The notes: generated from the letters alone by a model not told the origin. Positions 8,539 through 18,390 are shown, counted from the first letter of the stretch. The stretch: DNA of 60,267 bases from Weissella hellenica (GCF_005405545.1 NZ_BJEG01000014.1:1-60267), one strand, 5' to 3'. Translations and numbers: made by a program.

Positions 8539-9909
8539 TTAATTTTGACGTTCAAGCACAGTAACTGACTCAATGTGTGTCGTTTGTGGGAATTGATCAA
8601 CAGGTTTTACATCACCCTTAATCGCATATCCATTTTCTTCAAATTGCACGATATCACGTACTAATGTCGCTGGGTTACAACTGATATAAACAATCTTCTT
8701 TGGTGCCATTTTTGCAGCAGCATCAATTAACTCAGGGGTTAATCCTTTACGTGGCGGATCAACGAAGATAACATCCGGTTGCAAACCATCTTGTTGCCAA
8801 GCAACCATTTTTTCTTCAGCTTTACCTAGTTCAAACTTAACATTATGCACATTGTTTAAATCTGCATTACGCTTAGCATCATCGATTGCAGCAGGTACAA
8901 CTTCGACACCTAGAACTGACTTAACTTTATCAGCAATCGTCAATGAAATTGTTCCAATACCTGAATAGGCATCAATAACGGTTTCATCACCAGTTAGTTC
9001 AGCTTTATCAGCTGCCAACTTGTACAACACTTCTGTTGTTTGTGGATTAACTTGATAGAATGAATTTGGTCCAATTGCAAAGGTCTTATCAAACAAAGTG
9101 TCTTTGATAACCTTGTTTCCCCATAGGACATGGTTAACATCCCCTAGAATGACATTTGTTTTATCTTGATTCACATTTTGAATAATAGACGTTACTTCAG
9201 GTAATGCATTCTTAATCTCTGGAATAATAATATTTGCACCTGGGATACGCTTTGAACGCGTTACCAAGACAACCATCATTTCGTGTGAGTAGTAACCTCG
9301 ACGGACCATGATATTACGAATAACACCCTTGTGGTGAACTTCATCATAAGCAGCCACATGGAACTTACGTAAGATGTCACGAATAATCACAATTGCCTTA
9401 TCAATTTCTGGATCTTGAATATAGAAATCTTCAATCGGCATCAAACGGTGTGAGCCGCGACGGAAAAATCCAGTCGTCAATTGACCTTTAATTTCACGTG
9501 CTGGAATTTGCGCTTTGTTACGGTAACCAGTTGGATTTTCCATCCCAATTGTTGGCGCAACATTCACATCAACGTGTTGTTTACGGAATAGTTCACTGAT
9601 TTGTTGTTGCTTAAATTTTAATTGCGCATCATATTTCAAGTGCGCTAATGGCGCAATCCCTGTTGTTAAGGCTGCACTATTTACATCATTATTACGGTTT
9701 GGTGATGCTTCCAGTGTCTTAACAACACGTCCAAAAGCATAATTAGTCGCAACTTTGGTAATGCCTACCCGAATTTTTTCTCCAGGTACTGCATTTGTTA
9801 CGAAGATGGGGAAATCATCAACTTTAACAACACCGTTACCTTGGTATGTTAAGTCAATAACTTCAGCATCAAATTCTTGATTTTTAACCACTGGGGCTTT
9901 CTTCTTCAT
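8539..9909 (-). CDS. rlmD: 23S rRNA (uracil-C5)-methyltransferase, RlmCD/RumA family
   Basis: This 456-aa enzyme would methylate uridines of 23S rRNA at C5 using S-adenosylmethionine. A TRAM RNA-binding domain spans about 10-65. The methyltransferase domain carries NSFYQVNPQ, DAYSGIGTISL (SAM site), FVDPPRKGL, and ISCNPATLVRD with the catalytic cysteine near residue 405. Many relatives have a Cys-rich [4Fe-4S] motif between the TRAM and catalytic domains. Here that region reads NSAALTTGIAPLAHLKYDAQ and has no cysteines, so the cluster is lost. RNA target assignment (U747, U1939 or both) is by analogy only. Confidence 0.88.
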   Translation of the reverse strand: MKKKAPVVKNQEFDAEVIDLTYQGNGVVKVDDFPIFVTNAVPGEKIRVGITKVATNYAFGRVVKTLEASPNRNNDVNSAALTTGIAPLAHLKYDAQLKFKQQQISELFRKQHVDVNVAPTIGMENPTGYRNKAQIPAREIKGQLTTGFFRRGSHRLMPIEDFYIQDPEIDKAIVIIRDILRKFHVAAYDEVHHKGVIRNIMVRRGYYSHEMMVVLVTRSKRIPGANIIIPEIKNALPEVTSIIQNVNQDKTNVILGDVNHVLWGNKVIKDTLFDKTFAIGPNSFYQVNPQTTEVLYKLAADKAELTGDETVIDAYSGIGTISLTIADKVKSVLGVEVVPAAIDDAKRNADLNNVHNVKFELGKAEEKMVAWQQDGLQPDVIFVDPPRKGLTPELIDAAAKMAPKKIVYISCNPATLVRDIVQFEENGYAIKGDVKPVDQFPQTTHIESVTVLERQN

Positions 9910-9976
9910 TACTTTCTCCTTCTTTGGCCTTTGCGACGACCAACAATCATTTCATTGTATCACAGGCAACTACAAA

Positions 9977-10018
9977 CAAAAACACTTAACTACCAATTAA
10001 TAGTCAAGTGTTTTAAAA
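9977..10018. terminator. Bidirectional intrinsic terminator
   Basis: AAACACTTAACTA and TAGTCAAGTGTTT form a stem with A and T runs on either side. It ends the lemA-htpX transcript on the minus strand, 1-2 bases past the htpX stop. Confidence 0.75.
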
Positions 10019-10019
10019 A

Positions 10020-10907
10020 CTACATCCTTTTTAGTGCCGCAATCCGTTCTGTCATTGGTGGATGGGTTGAAAATAAATTCGTTAGTTTTTTTGTTTGTAA
10101 GGGGTTTGAAATATAGAGTGCTGCACTTTCAGGTGAAACATTTTCATCTGACATAGGCTCACTATTAGAAATCTTATTTAATGCTTGAATCAAGCCTTGT
10201 GGATTTCGTGTTAGTTCTACTGCCCCAGCATCTGCTAAAAATTCACGATTTCTAGAAATAGCTAACTGCACCATCGTGGCTGCAACTGGCGCTAAAACCA
10301 ACACCAAAATTGAAGCAACCATCGCCACAATATTACCTTCTTTATCATTACTACGGCGATTGCCACCGAAATACCAAAAATGCGTCCCAAAATTGGCAAG
10401 CATGGCAATTGCTGATGTCATTGCCACAGCAATGGTTTGCAATCGAATATCATAATTGCGCACATGGGTCATCTCATGCGCCATAACCCCTTCTAACTCT
10501 TCACGTGTTAATACCGATAAAATACCCGTCGTTGCTGCGACTGCAGCATGCTCTGGATCATTACCTGTCGCAAATGCATTAGGACTTGGATCATCAATAA
10601 TAAATACTCGTGGCATTGGCACATTTGCGACTAAGGCCATATCTTCGACAATGTGCCATAAATCAGGTGCTTGATCTGAATTGGTAATTTCTTGTGCGTG
10701 ATTCATGCTCATCACAACATCAGTTGACTGACTAAACATATAACCGGCATAAACAATTCCTGTAATTAGTGCAATCACTACGCCAGGAATCCACGCACTT
10801 AACAAGTAATACCCTAGCGCAGCACCAACAATCCCCATGAACAAAAAGAAACCAACAAATAGCACAATTGTTTTGCGCTTATTTTTTGCAATTTGTTCAA
10901 ATAACAT
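10020..10907 (-). CDS. htpX: Membrane zinc metalloprotease HtpX
   Basis: This 295-aa M48-family protease performs membrane protein quality control. Two hydrophobic segments at about 13-35 and 38-58 precede the catalytic HEMTH (144-148). Further hydrophobic segments lie at about 155-175 and 190-215, and the third zinc ligand is in NREFLADAGAVE. The active site faces the cytoplasm in characterised relatives. It follows lemA by 14 bp, the usual lemA-htpX pairing in lactic acid bacteria. Confidence 0.95.
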   Translation of the reverse strand: MLFEQIAKNKRKTIVLFVGFFLFMGIVGAALGYYLLSAWIPGVVIALITGIVYAGYMFSQSTDVVMSMNHAQEITNSDQAPDLWHIVEDMALVANVPMPRVFIIDDPSPNAFATGNDPEHAAVAATTGILSVLTREELEGVMAHEMTHVRNYDIRLQTIAVAMTSAIAMLANFGTHFWYFGGNRRSNDKEGNIVAMVASILVLVLAPVAATMVQLAISRNREFLADAGAVELTRNPQGLIQALNKISNSEPMSDENVSPESAALYISNPLQTKKLTNLFSTHPPMTERIAALKRM

Positions 10908-10921
10908 TGCTAATTACCTCG

Positions 10922-11491
10922 TTATAGTCCTTGGTCATTAAATGACACCTTAACAACTTCACGTTCTTCAGCCGGTGTCTCTAAGAATTCACTTGGCTTA
11001 AAACTGTGTAGTTTAGCAATCAAATTTGTTGGGAAAGACTGCAACTTTGTATTGTAGTTTGCCGTAGTTGTATTAAATAATTGACGAGAATAAGCAATTT
11101 TATTTTCTGTATTGCTTAGTTCTTCCATTAATTTATTATACTGATTTGATGCCTTCAAATCAGGGTATGCTTCAGCTACTGCAAAAATAGACTTCAAACC
11201 ATTTGTTAATTGGTCAGACAATGCCATTGTTTTTTGGTGATCACTTGTTGGTGTCTGCGTAATTGCATTACGTAAACTAACCACCTTTTCTAAAGTACCT
11301 TGTTCAAATTTAGCTGAACCCTTTACCGTTTCTACTAAATTTGGAATTAAATCATTACGTCGCTTTAATTGTACGTCAATTTGACTCCATGATTCCTGTG
11401 TCCGCATACGTGCTTGCACAAGTCCATTATAGATTCCCACCCACAATAGAATTAAAACTACTACTATACCGAAAATTATCCATCCAATCAT
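10922..11491 (-). CDS. lemA: LemA family protein
   Basis: This 189-aa protein has a single N-terminal membrane helix (residues 3-22), a short exposed segment, then a long helical domain with the family pattern QARMRTQESWSQIDVQLKRR followed by DLIPNLVETVKG. The LemA fold is an alpha-helical bundle outside or at the membrane; its biochemical role is not settled. It is co-transcribed with htpX, so a shared role in envelope stress is likely. Confidence 0.93.
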   Translation of the reverse strand: MIGWIIFGIVVVLILLWVGIYNGLVQARMRTQESWSQIDVQLKRRNDLIPNLVETVKGSAKFEQGTLEKVVSLRNAITQTPTSDHQKTMALSDQLTNGLKSIFAVAEAYPDLKASNQYNKLMEELSNTENKIAYSRQLFNTTTANYNTKLQSFPTNLIAKLHSFKPSEFLETPAEEREVVKVSFNDQGL

Positions 11492-11592
11492 CGTTTTCTC
11501 CTATCTTGATAAACTAGCTTCATACACTACTTTATTTAAATATATTGTACCATGTATAAAAAATACATGAAATTTTTAAATTTTTTATTCAT

Positions 11593-11619
11593 AAAAAGCC
11601 GAGACATCTCTGTCTCGAC
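11593..11619 (-). terminator. Intrinsic terminator after pgcA
   Basis: On the minus strand GTCGAGACA and GTCTCGGC pair across a five-base loop and are followed by T5, 25 bp past the phosphoglucomutase stop. Confidence 0.75.
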
Positions 11620-11644
11620 TTCCTTGATTATTTAAATGATTTTT

Positions 11645-13369
11645 TTACTTAACGTATTCTGCAAGCGATGCTTGAATAGCTGCTAATTTTTCATCAGCAA
11701 TAACTTGTGTATCCCCTTTAGTACCAACATATAGTTTTATTTTTGGCTCAGTACCAGAAGGACGAACGGCTACCCATGAACCATCCGCTAACCAATACTT
11801 CAACACGTTAGCCTTAGGCAATGTTAGTGTTGTTTCAACACCAGTTTGCGTATCTGTTTTTACTTGTAACGCAAAATCAGCTACTTCATTAACCACAATA
11901 TCACCCAATGTTACGGGTTGTTCAGAACGGAACTTAGCCATCAAATCAGCAATCTTGTCGGCGCCGTCAATCCCCTTAAAAGTTAATGACTGTGTATTTT
12001 CAATAAAGTATCCATACTCATTAAACAAATCTTGTAATCCGTCATACAAAGTCTTACCTAGTGACTTATAGTACGCAGCTACTTCTGCCAACAAAACAGT
12101 TGCCTGGATTGAATCCTTATCGCGTGCAAATGGCTTTACTAAGTAACCATATGATTCTTCAAAGCCAAACAAGAAAGTATGCGCATGTGTTTCTTCATAG
12201 TTTTGGATTTGTTCAGCAATATATTTAAATCCAGTTAAAACATTGATGGTTTCAATATTAAAACTCTTTGCAATATCAGCCGCAAATTCTGAAGATACAA
12301 TCGACTTTACCAATACACCATTAGCTGGTAATGTCCCTGCTGACTTTTTAGCTGTTAGTAGGTAATTTAATAGTAAAGCACCAATTTGGTTTCCTGTTAA
12401 TAGTTGGTATTCACCTGATGGTAAGCGTACGGCTGTTCCCATCCGATCAGCGTCTGGGTCAACCCCAATGACAACATCAGCCCCTTGTTCCTTAGCCAAA
12501 GCAATCCCCATAGCCAGAGCAGCAGGATCTTCAGGATTTGGCAATGCCACTGTTGGAAAATCACCATCTGGTTGTGCTTGTTCTGGCACAATCGTCACAT
12601 TTTTAAACCCAGCATTTGCTAGCGCTTGACCAGCAATTAAAGCACCAGTTCCATGCAATGGTGAATAAACCAATTTCATATCATGACCAGCCTCATCAAT
12701 AAGTTCTTGATTGACTGTCACATTTTTAATTTCAGCCAAATAGGCATTATCAATGTCTTTCCCAATTGTTACTAGTAAACCTGTTGCTGCCAACTCTTCT
12801 TGTGACTTAACGGGTACAGCAAACATATCTGCTTGACGAATAGATGCCGTAATGATGTCAGATTCTTTTGGTGGCATTTGACCACCGTCTTCACCATAAA
12901 TTTTATACCCATTATATTCTTTTGGATTGTGCGATGCCGTGATCATGATACCTGCATATGCATTAACATGACGTACCGTAAATGATAATTCAGGTGTTGG
13001 TCGCAATGATTCAAAGACGTAAGCTTTGATACCATGTGCCCCTAAAACCTTTGCTGATTCAATTGCGAATTCATGTGAAAAATGACGTGAATCATATGAA
13101 ATGGCAACCCCACGTTGCTTCACATCATCATTCAAGGAATCCATCAAAGTAGCCAGTCCTTCAGTTGCTTGACGAACCGTATAAATATTCATACGGTTAA
13201 TACCCGCCCCTAACAAGCCACGCATACCAGCAGTTCCAAATGATAATGGTTGATAAAAAGCATCCTCTGCTTGATTATCGTCATTCGCTAAAGCCATCAT
13301 CTCTGTTTGCAAATATTCTGGCAAATCCGTGTGTTCTGCCCATACTTGATAATTTTCTTGCCAAGTCAT
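11645..13369 (-). CDS. pgcA: Alpha-phosphoglucomutase / phosphomannomutase family
   Basis: This 574-aa enzyme interconverts glucose 1-phosphate and glucose 6-phosphate. All four family loops are visible: the phosphoserine loop TASHNPKEYNG with Ser146, the magnesium loop DPDADR at 304-309, the sugar loop FGFEESYGY near 398-406, and the phosphate loop RPSGTEPKIK near 535. Length matches firmicute PgcA/YhxB. It supplies glucose 1-phosphate for UDP-glucose, glycolipid and polysaccharide synthesis. It appears to be a single-gene unit, 102 bp from rpiA. Confidence 0.95.
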   Translation of the reverse strand: MTWQENYQVWAEHTDLPEYLQTEMMALANDDNQAEDAFYQPLSFGTAGMRGLLGAGINRMNIYTVRQATEGLATLMDSLNDDVKQRGVAISYDSRHFSHEFAIESAKVLGAHGIKAYVFESLRPTPELSFTVRHVNAYAGIMITASHNPKEYNGYKIYGEDGGQMPPKESDIITASIRQADMFAVPVKSQEELAATGLLVTIGKDIDNAYLAEIKNVTVNQELIDEAGHDMKLVYSPLHGTGALIAGQALANAGFKNVTIVPEQAQPDGDFPTVALPNPEDPAALAMGIALAKEQGADVVIGVDPDADRMGTAVRLPSGEYQLLTGNQIGALLLNYLLTAKKSAGTLPANGVLVKSIVSSEFAADIAKSFNIETINVLTGFKYIAEQIQNYEETHAHTFLFGFEESYGYLVKPFARDKDSIQATVLLAEVAAYYKSLGKTLYDGLQDLFNEYGYFIENTQSLTFKGIDGADKIADLMAKFRSEQPVTLGDIVVNEVADFALQVKTDTQTGVETTLTLPKANVLKYWLADGSWVAVRPSGTEPKIKLYVGTKGDTQVIADEKLAAIQASLAEYVK

Positions 13370-13471
13370 CTTAAATGTATCTCCTTTATTCGTTTCACAT
13401 TCCCCAACATAGCTAAAGTTAATTGTACCATAGGATGATTATATTTATTTACTGAACAAAAAACGCTACCA

Positions 13472-14155
13472 TCATTTTGTGATTATTTTTAGTTGCTCGC
13501 CACCAATAATCACTTCATCTACAATATTTAAGAATAACCCATGCTCAACGACGCCAATTATTTGCTCTAAAAAATAAGCTAAACTTTTAGGATGATCAAT
13601 CTGTTCTAAAGATAAATCAATAATATAATTATCTACATCTGTTGTTAAGCGACTCCCCGTTGCAGTACGCCTAAATGATGGGTTCAAATCAGCCTCTTCA
13701 AACCGCTTTAAAAGCTGATAGCTCCCGTAAGGTACAACTTCAACTGGTAGCGGAAACTGACCAATTACATCATGATACTTAGACTCATCAATAATCCAAA
13801 TATTTTTATGTGCATTTAACGCAACAATTTTTTCAAATAATAAAGCGGCCCCACCACCTTTGATGCCATTAAAATTTAAATCGACCTCATCAGCACCGTC
13901 AATCGTTATATCAATATACGGAACTTCGTCTACTGACGATAGTTTAATACCCAAAGATTTTGCTAATGCTGACGTTTTAGATGATGTTGTCACACCAACA
14001 ATATTTAAACCTTCAGTATTAATTCGTTTCGCTAGCATTTCAATAAAAAAGCGGACTGTTGAGCCAGTGCCTAACCCAACAACCATATTATCTTCAATTA
14101 AGGTAGCAGCATATTCCCCAGCTTGTTTTTTATATAACGTCTGTTTACTTAGCAT
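13472..14155 (-). CDS. rpiA: Ribose-5-phosphate isomerase A
   Basis: This 227-aa enzyme interconverts ribose 5-phosphate and ribulose 5-phosphate in the pentose phosphate/phosphoketolase route. The GLGTGST motif (28-34), the DGADEVD motif with catalytic Asp residues near 83-86, and KGGGAALLFEK with the catalytic Glu are present. Length is normal. The gene lies between pgcA and the fatty acid operon and is separated from the latter by a terminator. Confidence 0.96.
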   Translation of the reverse strand: MLSKQTLYKKQAGEYAATLIEDNMVVGLGTGSTVRFFIEMLAKRINTEGLNIVGVTTSSKTSALAKSLGIKLSSVDEVPYIDITIDGADEVDLNFNGIKGGGAALLFEKIVALNAHKNIWIIDESKYHDVIGQFPLPVEVVPYGSYQLLKRFEEADLNPSFRRTATGSRLTTDVDNYIIDLSLEQIDHPKSLAYFLEQIIGVVEHGLFLNIVDEVIIGGEQLKIITK

Positions 14156-14220
14156 ATCTATGTTCTCCTAATTGTCCCCTAATACTTTTATTTTAAAGTT
14201 AAATACTTTAAAAAGATACA

Positions 14221-14269
14221 AAAAAAGAGTATCAATTTAACCATTTTAAAGTGGTAAATTGATACTCTA
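14221..14269 (-). terminator. Terminator downstream of the fatty acid synthesis operon
   Basis: AGAGTATCAATTTACCAC and GTTAAATTGATACTCT form a long hairpin on the minus strand followed by T7. About 190 bp lie between accA and this hairpin, with no gene visible in them. Confidence 0.85.
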
Positions 14270-14459
14270 TACATACCCCAAAATATTTTATGTTTTCAAG
14301 ACACTATTATGCTTTGCAACAACCGCCTTCACACCATTTCCTTCAAAAGAGAACAAAAAAATCGTTTTAAAGCCGTTGTATAACGTGATTTGCTGTGTCA
14401 GCCTTGTGGAACATATTTATGTTATAAATATCGCAAGCTCATCATTAATACTTTTTGAT

Positions 14460-15245
14460 TTAAAATTTTCTAAAACGTGCCCGACGTTGTGCGAGCAATT
14501 TTTCAGCTGGCATATCTACTAATTTAATTATTTCTTCATCTAATTTAGCCCGAATCAATGAGAACACACGTGAATGTGAACGGCTTTCTGGAATAATGTA
14601 TTCAATGATATGTTTGGTTAATAAATCATTGGGGGTTAATCCCATTACTGCAGCCGCTTCATCATGACGCTTAGCATCTTTCCAAAGAATTGAAGCAAAA
14701 CCTTCTGGTGAAAGAATTGAATACGTTGCATTTTGAAACATCCAAACTTGATCGGTTGTTGCCAATGCTAGCGCACCACCCGAGCCACCTTCACCATAGA
14801 TAATCGCAATCATTGGCACTGGTAACTTTAAACTTTCAAGAATACTTTGGGCAATTGCATCCCCTTGACCTTGATTTTCAGCTGTTTTACCAGGAAAGGC
14901 ACCCGGCGTATTAACAAACGTAATGATTGGACGACCAAATTTAGCCGCCTGTTTCATCAAACGGGTTGCTTTACGATAGCCATACGGTTCTGGTGAACCA
15001 TTACGCTTCGCAAGCTTATCGCTGATATCAGTCCCTTTATCAATTGCAATAACAGTAACTGGTCGTCCATTTAAGTTAGCCAGTCCACCAATAACACTTT
15101 CATCATCACCCGCATGTCGATCACCATGTAATTCAAAGAAATCAGTGAAAATACCATTAATAATTTCACGCGCCATAAACCGATCTTCACGTGATCGTTT
15201 TACAATTTGTACAGGTGTTAACTCACGTCTAAATAAATTTACCAT
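14460..15245 (-). CDS. accA: Acetyl-CoA carboxylase carboxyltransferase subunit alpha
   Basis: This 261-aa subunit pairs with AccD to transfer the carboxyl group from biotin to acetyl-CoA, giving malonyl-CoA. It shows the crotonase-like fold elements ELHGDRHAGDD, FVNTPGAFPGKTAENQGQ and IYGEGGSGGALAL, with the oxyanion-forming glycine repeats. It is shorter at the N-terminus than E. coli AccA, as is usual for streptococci and lactobacilli. It is the last gene of the operon, starting 2 bp after the accD stop, so translation is likely coupled. Confidence 0.96.
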   Translation of the reverse strand: MVNLFRRELTPVQIVKRSREDRFMAREIINGIFTDFFELHGDRHAGDDESVIGGLANLNGRPVTVIAIDKGTDISDKLAKRNGSPEPYGYRKATRLMKQAAKFGRPIITFVNTPGAFPGKTAENQGQGDAIAQSILESLKLPVPMIAIIYGEGGSGGALALATTDQVWMFQNATYSILSPEGFASILWKDAKRHDEAAAVMGLTPNDLLTKHIIEYIIPESRSHSRVFSLIRAKLDEEIIKLVDMPAEKLLAQRRARFRKF

Positions 15246-15247
15246 GA

Positions 15248-16093
15248 CTAACGACCTCCCTGTGGTTTATGAAACTTAACAAGTTGTGATAAAACGTGCG
15301 TTAAATCTTGGCGTTGCACGACGGCATCAATAAATCCATTTTCTAATACTGTTTCAGCACGTTGAAAATCTTTAGGGACCTTCTCATGAATTGTTTGTTC
15401 AATGACTCGTTTACCTGCAAACCCAACTAACGCATGGGGCTCTGCCAATGTCACATCTCCTTGCATTGCAAAAGAAGCTGTTACACCACCAGTAGTTGGA
15501 TCAGTCAAAACGACAAAGTATGGCAAATTAGCTTCTTGATGAGCTGCAACAGCAGCTGAAACTTTCGCCATTTGCATCAATGAGTTAATCCCTTCTTGCA
15601 TACGAGCACCACCTGAAGCAGCAAATAATACAACTGGCAATTTTTGTTTCGTAGCCGCTTCAAACAAACGTGTTATTTTTTCACCAGTGACGGTTCCTAA
15701 AGATCCCATCATAAAATAAGAATCCATAATACCTAACGCAACAGTTTGCTCATCTAACACTGCTTTTCCAGTTAAAACAGATTCTTTCAAATCAGTTTGT
15801 GCCTTAGCACGTGCTAATTTATCAGCATAACCTGGGAAATCTGGATCAGCCAATGTTAAATCGGCATCCCATTCTTGAAAATCATCAGTCATTAAATTAA
15901 CACGTTCATATGCTTGCAAACGGAACCCATAACCACAATTAGGACAAACGCGTGCTTTACCTAATTGCTTAGAATACAATTGTTCACCACAATAAGGACA
16001 TGCTAAAAACAAACCATCAGGTATTTGAGCATCAACATGTGCATCTTTTTTAATTTTAGGTAGTTTGACATTCGCTTGATTAAATAAATCCAT
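15248..16093 (-). CDS. accD: Acetyl-CoA carboxylase carboxyltransferase subunit beta
   Basis: This 281-aa subunit has the N-terminal four-cysteine zinc ribbon (CPYCGEQ at about 33-36 and CPNCGYGF near 51-54), followed by the carboxyltransferase domain with FAASGGARMQEG and LTDPTTGGVTASFA. It forms the alpha2beta2 carboxyltransferase with AccA. It lies 10 bp after accC. Confidence 0.96.
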   Translation of the reverse strand: MDLFNQANVKLPKIKKDAHVDAQIPDGLFLACPYCGEQLYSKQLGKARVCPNCGYGFRLQAYERVNLMTDDFQEWDADLTLADPDFPGYADKLARAKAQTDLKESVLTGKAVLDEQTVALGIMDSYFMMGSLGTVTGEKITRLFEAATKQKLPVVLFAASGGARMQEGINSLMQMAKVSAAVAAHQEANLPYFVVLTDPTTGGVTASFAMQGDVTLAEPHALVGFAGKRVIEQTIHEKVPKDFQRAETVLENGFIDAVVQRQDLTHVLSQLVKFHKPQGGR

Positions 16094-16103
16094 CTCTTGC
16101 TCC

Positions 16104-17480
16104 CTACTTGTCAGCTGTTAATGTTTTTTGCCATGCTGGTAAAAATTCTTGTTCTAAGTATTGCGTTGTAAACAGACCTCCAGCAACGCCCGCATCATTT
16201 AGCAAAACTTCTTGGAAATCGGCATTAGTGTTAATGCCATCAATAACCATTTCATTCAAAATACGCTTCATCTTAATGACAGCTTCCTCACGAGTTACAC
16301 CGTGAACCAACAATTTCCCAATCATCGAATCATAGAACGGTTGCACAATATCACCTGAATAAACAGCTGAATCAATTCGAATACCTGGGCCACCTGTTGG
16401 CAAAAAGACAAAGTTCAATTTACCGGCACTAGGCGCAAAGTTACGCTCAGGCTGCTCAGCATTCAAACGTACTTCAATCGCATGACCATTAACTTTGATA
16501 TCGGCTTGTTGCATTGTTAACGATTCACCAGCTGCCACTTGAATTTGCATCTTAATTAAATCAACATCTGCTACCATTTCTGTAACAGGGTGCTCCACTT
16601 GGATACGTGTATTCATTTCCATAAAATAGAAATTACCATCATGATCTTCCAAAAATTCAAGGGTACCAGTATTTTCATAGTCCAAAGCATCAACAGCGCG
16701 AGTTGCAATGCCACCTAATTCATCACGCATGGCTTGTGTAACACCAACGGCTGGACTTTCTTCCATTACCTTTTGATTATTGCGTTGCAATGAACAGTTA
16801 CGTTCTGGGAAATACAGAACTTGTCCTTGTTGATCACGAATGACTTGCATTTCAATATGGCGTACATTCGTCATGACTTTTTCCACATACATGTGCCCAT
16901 CGCCGAAAGCTGCTTTGGCTTCATGTTGCGCATCATCAAATTTATCCGCTAGTTCATCTTCAGCATAAACAAAACGCATCCCTTTACCACCACCACCAGC
17001 AGCAGCTTTGAATAACAAAGGATATCCAATGCGCTCAGCAATTTTTTGAGCTTCATCAGCGTTATGAATAAATCCTTCCGACCCAGGAATAACCGGTACA
17101 CCAGCTGCACGCATAGACTCACGCGCATTAGCCTTGTTACCCATTAATTCCAAAACTTTAGGACTTGGACCAATCCATTTAATACCAACTGCCCCAACCA
17201 TCTCGGCAAAGGCTTCATTTTCTGATAAGAAACCATAACCAGGATGAATCGCTTCGGCACCAGTCAAAAGCGCTGCACTTAAAATATTTTTCATATTTAA
17301 GTAACTATCTTTTGATCTAGGACCACCTACAGCAATTGCTTCATCAGCTAGTCGCACATGTAGGCTATCCGCATCAGCTGAAGAATAGATGGCAACAGAT
17401 TGGATGCCCATTTCTTTCAGCGTTCGAATAATACGAACCGCGATTTCACCACGATTTGCCACTAAAACTTTTTTGAACAT
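16104..17480 (-). CDS. accC: Biotin carboxylase subunit of acetyl-CoA carboxylase
   Basis: This 458-aa ATP-grasp enzyme carboxylates the biotin on AccB. Motifs include VLVANRGEIAVRI at the N-terminus, the ATP-binding loop AAAGGGGKGMR (about 158-168), ERNCSLQRNNQKV, and EMNTRIQVEHPVTE. The start at 17480 is chosen because TTGGAGA precedes that ATG; an upstream TTG in the same frame overlaps the fabZ end. The gene begins 1 bp after the fabZ stop, indicating translational coupling. Confidence 0.96.
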   Translation of the reverse strand: MFKKVLVANRGEIAVRIIRTLKEMGIQSVAIYSSADADSLHVRLADEAIAVGGPRSKDSYLNMKNILSAALLTGAEAIHPGYGFLSENEAFAEMVGAVGIKWIGPSPKVLELMGNKANARESMRAAGVPVIPGSEGFIHNADEAQKIAERIGYPLLFKAAAGGGGKGMRFVYAEDELADKFDDAQHEAKAAFGDGHMYVEKVMTNVRHIEMQVIRDQQGQVLYFPERNCSLQRNNQKVMEESPAVGVTQAMRDELGGIATRAVDALDYENTGTLEFLEDHDGNFYFMEMNTRIQVEHPVTEMVADVDLIKMQIQVAAGESLTMQQADIKVNGHAIEVRLNAEQPERNFAPSAGKLNFVFLPTGGPGIRIDSAVYSGDIVQPFYDSMIGKLLVHGVTREEAVIKMKRILNEMVIDGINTNADFQEVLLNDAGVAGGLFTTQYLEQEFLPAWQKTLTADK

Positions 17481-17481
17481 A

Positions 17482-17913
17482 TTAATCTCCAACTATAAAC
17501 GTTAAGTCGGCTGTCGTAACACGTTTGCCATTGACATACGCCGTTCCTTTACCTTCGCCAATTGGGCCACGCAAACGTGTAATTTTCACTTCCAAACGCA
17601 CTTGATCGCCAGGACGAACCATCTTACGAAAACGTGCTTTTTTAATACCACCAAAGTAGGCAGTTTTTCCTTTATATTCAGGCATTGAAAGTAAAGCAAC
17701 GGCACCAGTTTGTGCTAAAGCTTCAATTGTTAAGTTACCCGGGAATGTCGGGTCACCAGGAAAATGTCCTTGAAAAATCTCTTCATTAATTGAAACATTT
17801 TTAATAGCGACGGCACTTTCACCAGGAACTAATTCCTCTACAGTATCCAACATTAACATTGGGTAACGATGAGGTAAAATTTCTTGAATTTGTTGTGTAT
17901 TTAATACTGACAT
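17482..17913 (-). CDS. fabZ: 3-hydroxyacyl-ACP dehydratase FabZ
   Basis: This 143-aa hotdog-fold dehydratase has LPHRYPML at the N-terminus, the catalytic His50 in GHFPGDPTFPG and Glu64 in TIEALAQ. Its place between accB and accC is the standard FabZ position in Lactobacillales clusters, so it is probably the general dehydratase of chain elongation. A second paralogue heads the operon. Confidence 0.94.
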   Translation of the reverse strand: MSVLNTQQIQEILPHRYPMLMLDTVEELVPGESAVAIKNVSINEEIFQGHFPGDPTFPGNLTIEALAQTGAVALLSMPEYKGKTAYFGGIKKARFRKMVRPGDQVRLEVKITRLRGPIGEGKGTAYVNGKRVTTADLTFIVGD

Positions 17914-17925
17914 TTCAAGGTCTCC

Positions 17926-18390
17926 TTATGCATCAGGCTGGATACGGAACAAAGCATGTCCATAATCCACGACATCTTCTTCTTCAACCAAGATTTCCTT
18001 AATTGTTCCTGCCACTTCACTTTTAACCGGTGTCATTAACTTCATCGCTTCAATAATTGCAACTTGTTCACCGATATTAACGTGATCCCCAACTTCTTTA
18101 AATGCGGCAGCATCTGGCTTAGGCTTCAAGTAAACCGTTCCGACCAATGCTGCTTCAATTAAGACGCTGTTGTCAGTCCCTAAATCAGCCGTTCCTTCAG
18201 TTGATTTTGATTCTGCTACAGCTACTGGTTGTGGTGCAACAGTTGATTGCGTGGTTCCTACAACTGGTTGTGACACCTCATTCTTACTTAAATGCAAATT
18301 AAAATCTTCAGCTTGTAGTGAAAATTCACGTAATGAACTATTCTCTAAATCTTGCATCAAAGTACGAATTTCATCTAATTGCAAATCCAT
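17926..18390 (-). CDS. accB: Biotin carboxyl carrier protein of acetyl-CoA carboxylase
   Basis: This 154-aa carrier has an N-terminal helical region, a Pro/Ala/Val/Ser/Thr-rich linker at about 41-72, and a C-terminal biotinyl domain with the biotinylation motif EAMKLM (Lys117). The ATG overlaps the fabF stop as TAATG, so the true start is 18390 rather than the longer frame. Biotinylation requires BirA, which is not in this window. Confidence 0.95.
   Translation of the reverse strand: MDLQLDEIRTLMQDLENSSLREFSLQAEDFNLHLSKNEVSQPVVGTTQSTVAPQPVAVAESKSTEGTADLGTDNSVLIEAALVGTVYLKPKPDAAAFKEVGDHVNIGEQVAIIEAMKLMTPVKSEVAGTIKEILVEEEDVVDYGHALFRIQPDA

Noticed and set aside
14259-14522. 87-codon frame on the plus strand
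   Set aside because: It overlaps the fatty acid operon terminator and the accA 3' end in antisense and lacks a ribosome-binding site and coding character.
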